From: Planctomycetota bacterium
GTDB taxonomy: Bacteria > Planctomycetota > Planctomycetia > Pirellulales > UBA1268
DNA: 64,000 nucleotides
Assembly: GCA_016872555.1 (NCBI GenBank)
Contig: VGZO01000011.1
Span: 43,482-107,481 of the forward strand
Direction of reading: 5' to 3'
In this document: positions 57,306 to 64,000 of the stretch, piece after piece
Layout of the letters: the number at the start of each line of letters is the position of its first letter
Numbering within the stretch: position 1 is the first letter of the stretch
Translations under genes and position numbers: made by a program
Notes under the pieces: generated by a model
Database searches by the model: none
Told to the model about the DNA's origin: nothing
Seen by the model: the letters and a program-made list of their open reading frames with translations, nothing else

Positions 57306-58355
57306 TCAGCGGATGTCGACCGGCGCGACGGGAAGCGTCGGCGTCTCTCCCGGGTTGCTCCGGGAGCCCTGAGGCTCGGAAGGTCGAGGAGACGCGTCCC
57401 GCGCTGGCTGAGAACGGGTCGCGACCCTGGCACCGGGCTGTGCACGGTATTCGCGCGCCGCGATTTCCCGCTCCAGGGCCTCGACACGCGGTCTCACGGG
57501 CAGCGGCATCCGTGCCCGCTGTGCCGGCGTGTCGATCGGACCGTGGAACAGCACCCTGCCGCGGCGGTCCTGGACGAGGAGTTTGAGCCCGTCGCCGGGA
57601 GTGAGCTTGATCGTGTAATCGGGGCCGGAGTCGACAAGCGTTCCGTCGTCGAGCCGGTCACCGACGGCGGCGGCCGTCAGCGGCTGGCTGGCGCCCGCCG
57701 GGACCACGGTCGACGGGGTGGTCGCTACGCTACTCCCACCCGCGCTGGTCACCGTGCCGGCCCTGTCCGCGGCGCCGTCGGGGGGCGCGTCGACCATCAC
57801 CGACGGGTGCGGTGGTGCCGCGGCGCGATCCTCGCCGCGCGGTTGGGGCCAAGCACCGCTCGCCCCCGCCACGGGGCGGCCGGACAGCGAGACGGAAACC
57901 GGCTTGCCGCCGCGGATCAGGTTGCATTCGAGCGCCGCGTCGGAAGGCGACGAATCGATCAGCGCCTCGAGATGCTCCGGCAGGAGGAGCCACTGCCCGT
58001 CGAGGGCCACCAGCACGTCGTGCCGGCAGATTCCCGCCCGGGCGGCGAGTGAATCGGGAGCCACGCTCATCACCACCAGGCCCCGGCCGCGCGGGAGCGC
58101 GAGCTGCTCGCGGATGATGTCGGGTGCCCGCGCCGTGACCATCCCGGCGGAGGGGAGATGGCGTCCGGTCGCGGCGATGTCGCCGACGGGAAGGATATGG
58201 CTTCGCAGCGGTGCTGCGGCGGGGGTGGCCGCGGCGTCGGTCGGGCCGCGTTCGACGGGCGGATCACCGAGGGCCGTGGCCGCGAACGCGACGAGGCATC
58301 CGCCGAGCGTTGACGAGACATCCCGCAAAGCGATCCGTCGATGGGCTGTCGGCAT
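57306..58355 (-). CDS. Secreted PDZ-domain protein
   Basis: 349 aa. Signal-like N terminus (VSSTLGGCLVAFAATALG). One PDZ domain at about 75-150 (GRGLVVMSVAPDSLAARAGICRHDVLVALDGQ, ALECNLIRGGKPVSV). Then a Pro/Ala linker, a small domain (DYTIKLTPGDGLKLLVQDRRGRVLF) and a helical tail (RVEALEREIAAREY). No protease active site is present, so it is probably a binding protein. It is convergent with the preceding gene and divergent from the next. Confidence 0.72.
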   Translation of the reverse strand: MPTAHRRIALRDVSSTLGGCLVAFAATALGDPPVERGPTDAAATPAAAPLRSHILPVGDIAATGRHLPSAGMVTARAPDIIREQLALPRGRGLVVMSVAPDSLAARAGICRHDVLVALDGQWLLLPEHLEALIDSSPSDAALECNLIRGGKPVSVSLSGRPVAGASGAWPQPRGEDRAAAPPHPSVMVDAPPDGAADRAGTVTSAGGSSVATTPSTVVPAGASQPLTAAAVGDRLDDGTLVDSGPDYTIKLTPGDGLKLLVQDRRGRVLFHGPIDTPAQRARMPLPVRPRVEALEREIAAREYRAQPGARVATRSQPARDASPRPSEPQGSRSNPGETPTLPVAPVDIR

Positions 58356-58651
58356 GGCACGCTGACCAGGAGAGGGGCGCGGACGGAGACCACCACGGAG
58401 GCTTTTGACGTTTCCGTGCCGCGGGGGCCAGAGAGGTTTTCCCGGTCGGGCGTACGCCGCGGAGGCGGGTGAAACGGGGGGGCCTGGCGAGGCTGTCGAC
58501 TCCTCGCGCGATCCCGTAAGCCGGGGCGGTGGGGAATCGTGGACCGGCGGTCACCCCATCGGCCGAACGAACGCTCCCCGGGAGGCCGATGGACGGCTGG
58601 GAGGGTTCGCCGGCGCGGACCTGCCGAACCGGTCCCGCGGAGCCTCGATCC

Positions 58652-59791
58652 ATGACAGCGGTCTGCCATTTTCACCGCCACCCGTCGTCCTCCTGCATCA
58701 CGGCTGCGGCGCTCGGCATGGCGCTGGTGTTGACCGCAGGGTCGGCGCGAGCCGACGACGGCGATGCCGTGCCCGACACCGCGGCCGTCGTCCCCACCGC
58801 CACGGAAGGCGACGACGACGAGGACGCGGTCGCCGAGGAGCGGCCGGTCGCCCCCTCCGCCCCCAAGGCGCCTCCGCGCCGGCCGGTGCTCGTCCCGGGC
58901 ACCGGCGAGGTGCTCGCCGCCGTCGGCGATGACTTCGAGGACGAAGGGTGGTCGTGGAATTACGCCCACCCGAAGAGCTCCGAGGAGCAGGACAAGCGCG
59001 TCCGCACGCCGACCGCCCGGAGCCGCAACGGGAAGTGGTTCGAGGGGCTGAAGCGCGGCACCCCCGACGTCGTCAAACGGATCCCGCTGCCATCTCCCGG
59101 CCTCGAGGGGAGTGAGCACGGCCTGCTGATCGCCACGCTCCGCGCCGGGATCCCCGGCCGGATCACCTACCAGGCCCACCAGGACGACCTGATCCACAAC
59201 ATGCAGCGGGTCACGGGGCGTGGCATCCCCGCCGCCGACAGCCCGAGTGTCGTGACGCGCGTCTATCTGCCGCCGTTCGAGCAGTGGGAAGACCGGAGCG
59301 GACCCACGTTCGGCTTCCGGGCGGGCTGCTACACCTACGCGATCATCACCGCCGACGATCATCCCGACGAAGGCGAGTGGGGCCTGGAGGAGTACTGGCC
59401 GGGGATGTTCATCTGCTTCGAAAGCGCCCATGACGGCCGCCGCAAGGAAGATTCCGCCTACCTGCGGATTCGCGGCGGGCGCAACGGCGGCGAGATCCGC
59501 GGGCCCCAGATCAGCGAACTGGGATGGTGGACGCTCGGGCTGTCGTTTTCCCCCGACGGCCAGGTCCACTACTTCGCCAGCCCGGGCGTCGACGAGCTCA
59601 CGATGGACGACTACATCACGTCGCAGTACCCGTATGGATACAAGACGCTGTGGTTCAAGACGTTCTTCTACAACGTCCTGTCGCGCGACGACGGCAAGAC
59701 CTGGAGCACGCCGTGGGTCGTCGACGACCCGAAGGTCTACCGCGTGCCGCGGCCCCAGGTCGCGCGGACGAAGCGCTCGACGACTCGCTGA
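58652..59791 (+). CDS. Secreted planctomycete protein of unknown function
   Basis: 379 aa, GGAG 9 bases before the chosen ATG. Signal peptide ITAAALGMALVLTAGSARA, an acidic linker (EGDDDEDAVAEE), then a beta-rich domain: DDFEDEGWSWNYAHPKSSEEQ, WWTLGLSFSPDGQVHYFASPG and LWFKTFFYNVLSRDDGKTW. It resembles a lectin-like or laminin G-like fold seen in planctomycete secreted proteins; no enzyme motif is visible. A longer frame from 58529 lacks a signal. Confidence 0.7.
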   Translation: MTAVCHFHRHPSSSCITAAALGMALVLTAGSARADDGDAVPDTAAVVPTATEGDDDEDAVAEERPVAPSAPKAPPRRPVLVPGTGEVLAAVGDDFEDEGWSWNYAHPKSSEEQDKRVRTPTARSRNGKWFEGLKRGTPDVVKRIPLPSPGLEGSEHGLLIATLRAGIPGRITYQAHQDDLIHNMQRVTGRGIPAADSPSVVTRVYLPPFEQWEDRSGPTFGFRAGCYTYAIITADDHPDEGEWGLEEYWPGMFICFESAHDGRRKEDSAYLRIRGGRNGGEIRGPQISELGWWTLGLSFSPDGQVHYFASPGVDELTMDDYITSQYPYGYKTLWFKTFFYNVLSRDDGKTWSTPWVVDDPKVYRVPRPQVARTKRSTTR

Positions 59792-59810
59792 ACTGGAGCG
59801 GAGCGCCTCG

Positions 59811-59850
59811 AAAAAACACAGGACCCCCGCCCTCGCGGACGGGGGTCCTG
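59811..59850 (-). terminator. Bidirectional terminator between convergent genes
   Basis: An 11-bp stem CAGGACCCCCG/CGGGGGTCCTG (59819-59829 with 59840-59850). On the minus strand TGTG and then six T (59816-59811) follow, ending the DUF1559/lipoprotein unit. On the plus strand it lies 27 bases after the preceding stop, with a weak pyrimidine stretch behind it. Confidence 0.8.
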
Positions 59851-59996
59851 CGCCCTGCTTCTTCACCATCCCTGCTCCGTCCCGACGACCGGCCGGCGAC
59901 CGTCTTCAGTGACGGTCCACCACGCCGTGCGGCGGAACGATTTCGTCGTGCGGTCCCCCGCCCGCGGCATTCCCCGGCGGGGAGCGCCGCATTGGG

Positions 59997-60233
59997 TCAG
60001 GGAGCGTCGATCGGTTGCGCATACTGCGGTCCGGCGGGCTTGCCCGCCGCGGGTTGTCCCGGAGTCGGCGCCGACGGGGCTCCACTGTTCATACCCTTGG
60101 GCCTGAGGTTGGAAGACGCCGCGCCGGGAGCCGCCGTCGGGACGGTGCCCGCCGGTTTGGCCCCGCCACAGCCCGCAGCCAGCGCGGCGGTCACGAGAAC
60201 CGTTCCCACTGCCAGACGACACGAATCGACCAT
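59997..60233 (-). CDS. Small lipoprotein of the DUF1559 cassette (copy 1)
   Basis: 78 aa. Lipobox LVTAALAAGC places the lipidated Cys near residue 22. The rest is Pro/Ala/Gly-rich with an NLRPKG block and ends QPIDAP. The copy 2 lipoprotein has NLRPVG and ends KPIETP, so the two are paralogues. It follows the DUF1559 gene by 46 bases. Function unknown; possibly a partner of the pilin-like protein. Confidence 0.72.
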   Translation of the reverse strand: MVDSCRLAVGTVLVTAALAAGCGGAKPAGTVPTAAPGAASSNLRPKGMNSGAPSAPTPGQPAAGKPAGPQYAQPIDAP

Positions 60234-60279
60234 GGTTGCTTTCCTGGAAGAAGGAGACGAGAACCTGCCCCGCTGACGG

Positions 60280-61419
60280 TCAGTCGAGAGTGACGTTGTC
60301 ACTGTCCTGGGCACCGCACAACGACACCCAGGTGCCGTAGGCGGTCGACGGCGACAGGGGGCGCACCGAGCCGTCTCCGAACAGCGTCATCATCAGGTTG
60401 GCCGCGTGCATGCTGCTCGGCAGGCCCCACGAGAAACCCTTGCCGTTGGTGCCGCAGTTCTCGCCGGCGGTGTTGCCGCAGCAGTTGCCGTTCGTGCCGT
60501 CCGGGCAGAACCCGAAGTCGGCGTAGAACGGCGCGTGGCCCCACGTCATCCCGGTCCAGCCGTTGCCGGCGTTGCCCGCACCCCAGTCGATGAAGCCGCC
60601 GGCCGTCTCCTGCATGAAGATCGTCTTGCTCGTGCCGTCGCTGACGGCCGACAGCTTCACGCCGACGGCCGGCACCTTCAGGTACATTCCGGGGCTGGTC
60701 GTCGAGGAGGTGTTGGTCTTGTCGCTGTACTGGAACGGGCCGATGTACTGGCGCAAGGCCACGTCGGTGATTAAGCCACGGTTGAAGAGGTAGTCGGTCA
60801 ACGCGAGGCCGTCGACGGCGACCGGGGTCGATGCCCGGCTGTAGATGTAGAAGCTGTACATCGGCGACGAGCCCAGCCCCGAGCCGGCCCCGACGAGGTT
60901 GGCGCGGAAGTCGACGTTGCCATACCCGACGGCGGTGATCTGGATCACGCTGTTGATCGCCGACGCGTTGTTGGTCGAGAACGACGACGGGCAAAGGAAC
61001 GACGGGACGGTCGGCTTGGAGACGCCGAACCGGCCCTGCGGCGGCGACGAGGCGCGCGGCACGTTCCAGGCGACGCCCGACGCCCACCAGCTCGCCGTGG
61101 TGCTGATCTGGCCGTTGTCGAACGTGGCGTGGGTGTTGGTCTCTTCCATGTAGGGCAACAACCGCCAGTGGACGCCGTTGAACCTCTGGTCGGCACCGGG
61201 GGGCAGCGTCTTGTTGTTGCTCTCGTAATTGAGGATCCCGAGGCCGAGCTGCTTCATGTTGTTGGTGCATGCCGACCGCCGGGCCGCCTCGCGCGCCGCC
61301 TGCACGGCCGGGAGCAGCAGGCCGACGAGTGTGCCGATGATGGCGATCACCACGAGAAGTTCGACGAGCGTGAAGCCCCGTCGCCGCGAGCCGGCGTGGA
61401 GCCGATCGAAAGCGTTCAT
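60280..61419 (-). CDS. DUF1559 pilin-like protein (copy 1)
   Basis: 379 aa. Type IV pilin-like leader [20 protein letters not shown], with prepilin peptidase cleavage expected between G and F. Next comes the planctomycete signature [20 protein letters not shown]. The DUF1559 end has [18 protein letters not shown], the H-x9-DG motif. AAGGA lies 7 bases before the ATG. It is exported and probably forms a pseudopilus or surface filament. It is closely similar to copy 2, including in nucleotide sequence at the 3' end. Confidence 0.92.
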   Translation of the reverse strand: MNAFDRLHAGSRRRGFTLVELLVVIAIIGTLVGLLLPAVQAAREAARRSACTNNMKQLGLGILNYESNNKTLPPGADQRFNGVHWRLLPYMEETNTHATFDNGQISTTASWWASGVAWNVPRASSPPQGRFGVSKPTVPSFLCPSSFSTNNASAINSVIQITAVGYGNVDFRANLVGAGSGLGSSPMYSFYIYSRASTPVAVDGLALTDYLFNRGLITDVALRQYIGPFQYSDKTNTSSTTSPGMYLKVPAVGVKLSAVSDGTSKTIFMQETAGGFIDWGAGNAGNGWTGMTWGHAPFYADFGFCPDGTNGNCCGNTAGENCGTNGKGFSWGLPSSMHAANLMMTLFGDGSVRPLSPSTAYGTWVSLCGAQDSDNVTLD

Positions 61420-62049
61420 GGAAGGATCCTTTGAAAACAGGGATGAAACGAAAAACACAGGGACTGACAACGGATCAAGATTGAAGACTGTCGACGGGAA
61501 GAAAACCGATGAATGATCCCGCCGTGCTGGTCACCGATTCAAAACCGCGCTTTGTCATCGACCCACACCGCGCGAGGTTCCTCGACCGAAGCGGCACGGA
61601 CGTGCGCGCGCACACGCGCGAGCTCAACGCCGTGTCGTCAGCGATCGAGCGGCAGTGGCTCCGCCTCCACCCAAAACCCCATCTCTTTCTTAAGCCATCC
61701 CAACGAAAAATCAACAATTCAGCAAAGGTCATGCCACAAGCGTGCAGGTGCTGTTTTTCAAATAGTGCCGATAAACGTCGGTTTTCCGGCAAATTCGCGG
61801 CGAACCGGCGAGTGCTCACGACCTGTCCGTGCCTGATTTGAAGATTGTGCTGCCCGCAGAATGCGCAGGGCTGGGAGGCAGCGGCGCTGGCGGACACCCC
61901 CTGAACGAGGGTGTGAAACGCCTTGAAAACGAGCGAGGCCACCGGACCGTTCGATCCGGTGGCCTCGCCACAATTGAGCACGCGTCCGGATCGACCGCTT
62001 CGCGCCCCCGCCGAATCACCCCGGCGGGAACCGCGTCACGGCTGTCCGG
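61420..62049. other. Long intergenic region between the two DUF1559 cassettes
   Basis: About 630 bases. It contains the terminator of the second cassette (61926-61968), an AT-richer stretch (about 61640-61860) with several short inverted repeats, and the leader of copy 1. TTGTCA on the minus strand near 61467 might be a -35. Reading frames here have no recognisable motif. Confidence 0.5.
61926..61968 (-). terminator. Terminator of the second DUF1559/lipoprotein cassette
   Basis: A perfect 14-bp stem GCGAGGCCACCGGA/TCCGGTGGCCTCGC (61933-61946 with 61955-61968), 8-base loop, followed by a short T-run (four T, 61929-61926) on the minus strand, about 80 bases after the lipoprotein stop. The loop GTTCGA resembles a tRNA T-loop by chance. 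Confidence 0.75.
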
Positions 62050-62298
62050 TCAGGGAGTCTCGATCGGCTTGTCGCTGACCGAGTCACCGCGCGACGGCGG
62101 CTGCGCCGGAGTCCCAGCGGCCGCCGCCGGGGGCGGACTCCCTTCGCCGACCGGGCGGAGGTTCGCCCCGCCCCCCTGCCGCTTGGGAACACTCGCCGCC
62201 TGATTGCCGCCGCTGCAGCCGCAGCACAGGGCCAAGGCGACAAGCGAGGCGCTGGCGAGAAGGACGCCAGTGCGATTGCCAGGAGCAGTCATGATCAT
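62050..62298 (-). CDS. Small lipoprotein of the DUF1559 cassette (copy 2)
   Basis: 82 aa (or 80 from the second ATG at 62292). Lipobox-like LVALALCCGC then a Gly/Ala/Pro-rich chain with NLRPVG and ending KPIETP, paralogous to copy 1. It follows the DUF1559 copy 2 gene by 74 bases. Neither start has a strong ribosome binding site. Confidence 0.7.
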   Translation of the reverse strand: MIMTAPGNRTGVLLASASLVALALCCGCSGGNQAASVPKRQGGGANLRPVGEGSPPPAAAAGTPAQPPSRGDSVSDKPIETP

Positions 62299-62372
62299 CG
62301 TCGAGGATTCCCGTTTGGAGGAGTGCCCGCGCGGGGCGAGAGCCGAAGACACCGGACGACACCGTCGACGCA

Positions 62373-63548
62373 TCAGTCGATGTTGACGATGTCGCCGTCC
62401 TGGGAACCGCACAGCGATGCCCACGTGCTGTAGTCGACCGACGGGCTGGTGAACCGCACCGATCCGTCGCCGTACAGCGTGCCGATCAGGTTCGCCGCGT
62501 GCATGCTGCTCGGACGGCCGGCTCCCTTGCCGTAGCCCTTGCCGTTGGGGCCGCAGTTGTCGGTGGCGGCATTCCCGCAGCAGTTGGGATTGGTGGCATC
62601 GGGGCAGAACCCGAAGCTCGACGTGAACGGGGCGTGACCCCACGACATCGCGCCCCAGCCCTGCGGGGTGAAGCCCGACATGAATCCGCCGGCACTTTCC
62701 TGCATGAAGATCGTCTTGCTCGTGCCGTCGGTGACGGTGGCGATCTTCATTCCGACCGCGGGCACCTTGAGATACATGCCAGGGCTGGTCGTGGAGGAGG
62801 TGTTGGTCTTGTCGCTGTACTGGAACGGTCCGAGGTACTGGCGATAGGCCATGTCGTGGATGTAGCCACGGTTGTAGAGATAGTCGGTCAGGGCGAGGCC
62901 GTTGACCGCCGTCGGATTGCTGGCCGTGGTGTAGTAGTAGGTCGTCAGCGCCAGCGCACCGGTGGCGACGCCGGTCACGCTGCCACGGAAATCGACGTTG
63001 CCGAAGCCGTGGGTCGTGATCTGGACGACGTTCACGATGCTGCCCGGGCTGCTCGCAGCCATGCCCGACGGGCAGAGCCAGGTGTTGATGCCGGGCTTGG
63101 CGACGCCGAAGCGCCCCTGCGGGGGCGTGGCGGCGCGGGGCACGTTCCACGCGACCCCGGACGCCCACCACGACGCGCCGGTGCCGTACTCGCCGTTGTC
63201 GAAGGAAGTGGCTGCCGCGGTTTCCTCCATGAACGGCAGCAAACGCCAGTGCATGCCGTTCATCCGCTGGTCGGTGCCCGGCGGTAGTGTCTTGCGGGTG
63301 GACTCGTGATTGAGGACACCCAAGCCGAGCTGCTTGAGATTGTTGGAGCACTGGCTGCGGCGGGCCGCCTCACGCGCCGCTTGGACGGCGGGCAGGAGCA
63401 GGCCGACGAGGGTGCCGATGATGGCGATCACCACGAGCAGCTCCACCAGCGTGAAGCCACCCCGCGGCCCAGGGCAATCGCATCTTCTGAGAGCGGCACA
63501 AGTATTGCGGTGAGTCGTCGAAAGGCAAGCGGGCGGCGGTGGCCGCAC
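62373..63548 (-). CDS. DUF1559 pilin-like protein (copy 2), leader altered by an insertion element
   Basis: 391 aa if read from GTG 63548. From [17 protein letters not shown] on it matches copy 1 throughout, including [15 protein letters not shown] and the H-x9-DG block [15 protein letters not shown]. The first about 26 residues do not look like a pilin leader; they are encoded by the left end of an ISAs1-family element starting near 63470. Native coding sequence seems to begin at about 63469, five codons before FTLVE. It may be silenced or expressed from within the element; the remaining frame is intact. Confidence 0.8.
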   Translation of the reverse strand: MRPPPPACLSTTHRNTCAALRRCDCPGPRGGFTLVELLVVIAIIGTLVGLLLPAVQAAREAARRSQCSNNLKQLGLGVLNHESTRKTLPPGTDQRMNGMHWRLLPFMEETAAATSFDNGEYGTGASWWASGVAWNVPRAATPPQGRFGVAKPGINTWLCPSGMAASSPGSIVNVVQITTHGFGNVDFRGSVTGVATGALALTTYYYTTASNPTAVNGLALTDYLYNRGYIHDMAYRQYLGPFQYSDKTNTSSTTSPGMYLKVPAVGMKIATVTDGTSKTIFMQESAGGFMSGFTPQGWGAMSWGHAPFTSSFGFCPDATNPNCCGNAATDNCGPNGKGYGKGAGRPSSMHAANLIGTLYGDGSVRFTSPSVDYSTWASLCGSQDGDIVNID

Positions 63549-64000
63549 GTCGTTTCGCCTGTGTCACGGAGGACGACTTGTGATTGTTTCAACGACGCCG
63601 GTAATTCGTTCACACTTCGAGGACCTGACCGACCCACGGATGGAGCGGACGAAGCGTCACCTGCTGATCGACATGGTGGCCATCGCCTTGTGCGCGGCAA
63701 TCTGCGGGGCGGAGGGCTGGGCTGACGTCGAGCGGTTCGGCAAGAAGAAGAGGGAATGGTTTGCCCGGTTTCTCGAGCTTCCCAACGGCATCCCGTCGCA
63801 CGATACGTTTGGGAGGGTGTTCGCTCGACTCGACTCGTCCGAGTTCTACGCCTGCCTGCAACGATGGATCCGGTCGCTTAACCAGGCGGTTTCGGATCAT
63901 GGAGTGCGGCTGGATGGCAAGACGCTCCGGCATTCGTTCGATACGGCTGCAGGCAAGGATGCCCTGCACCTGCTCAATGCATGGTCCAGTGATCTTCAGG
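63470..64000 (+). mobile_element. ISAs1-family insertion sequence, left part
   Basis: The left end is placed at CAGGGCAATCGCATC (63470-63484), where the DUF1559 homology stops; ends beginning CAGGG fit my recollection of this family. About 110 bases later the transposase begins on the plus strand and runs to the window edge. The right end and target duplication are outside the window. Confidence 0.75.
63580..64000 (+). CDS. ISAs1-family (H-repeat type) transposase, N-terminal part
   Basis: At least 140 residues from GTG 63580 (GGAGG 7 bases upstream), running off the window. HFEDLTDPRMERTKRH, MVAIALCAAICGAEGWADVE, LPNGIPSHDTFGRVFARLD and LDGKTLRHSFD (first catalytic Asp) are the family marks. 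It cuts and pastes the element that invaded the DUF1559 gene. Nothing seen suggests it is broken. Confidence 0.9.
   Translation, partial: MIVSTTPVIRSHFEDLTDPRMERTKRHLLIDMVAIALCAAICGAEGWADVERFGKKKREWFARFLELPNGIPSHDTFGRVFARLDSSEFYACLQRWIRSLNQAVSDHGVRLDGKTLRHSFDTAAGKDALHLLNAWSSDLQ

Noticed and set aside
61475..61981. A 168-codon minus-strand open frame and smaller plus-strand frames between the DUF1559 cassettes
   Set aside because: No family motif or signal is visible, and one end overlaps a clear terminator hairpin.

Overview
The window is GC-rich bacterial chromosome from a planctomycete, probably of the Pirellulales type. This rests on protein families typical of that phylum: two DUF1559 pilin-like proteins, a PVC-type haem-binding CxxCH protein, a YTV-repeat cell-wall protein, DUF6268 outer-membrane proteins and a DUF1080 secreted protein. 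Gene density is high. Frequent 1-4 base stop/start overlaps mark operons. The GC content creates many long spurious antisense reading frames, which are left out.

Layout. 27-5443 (+) is a six-gene sugar-acid cluster (UxaE-type epimerase, TIM-barrel isomerase, RbsD/FucU mutarotase, aldo/keto reductase, lactonase-type amidohydrolase, zinc alcohol dehydrogenase) that fits non-phosphorylating oxidation of L-fucose or a related sugar; pgk follows. 7118-9543 (+) is a sialidase-like gene overlapping a DUF3748 gene. 9576-16108 (-) holds the PVC haem protein and the B12-dependent ribonucleotide reductase nrdJ. 16779-19904 (+) has a DJ-1/PfpI protein, a Fur-family regulator and a secreted protein of unknown function. 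19910-22213 (-) has two tandem DUF6268 paralogues. Then come birA, an RlmM-like methyltransferase, a tiny Lys-rich peptide with its own promoter-like and terminator signals, inositol-3-phosphate synthase, an aminotransferase, a DUF1080 protein, a MobA-like protein and a giant AsmA-like protein. 32879-36960 (-) holds bioF, an EVE-domain gene, an unknown membrane protein and the YTV protein. LutC and LutB (37264-39446) are separated from LutA (42543-43262) by a PilB/GspE-like ATPase and a CvpA-like gene; lutA follows sucC-sucD. 45565-48791 is a small surface-polysaccharide group (RgpF-like, GT2, UDP-glucuronate decarboxylase). After a Hyi-like isomerase, glycerate kinase and a conserved unknown gene comes ribBA, then four secreted or membrane proteins of planctomycete type. 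The window ends with two copies of a DUF1559 plus small-lipoprotein cassette; the second has an ISAs1-family element inserted in its leader region.

The most unusual structure is a dispersed palindromic repeat of about 70-105 bases with up to three hairpins, found four times (10881, 24390, 45494, 52101). One copy lies inside the reading frame of the haem protein and is translated. A second is in the ribBA leader. The other two lie between genes. A second point of interest is the free-standing 20-residue lysine-rich peptide gene at 24677-24739.

Functions are assigned from recognisable motifs and family resemblance read by eye. No database search was run.
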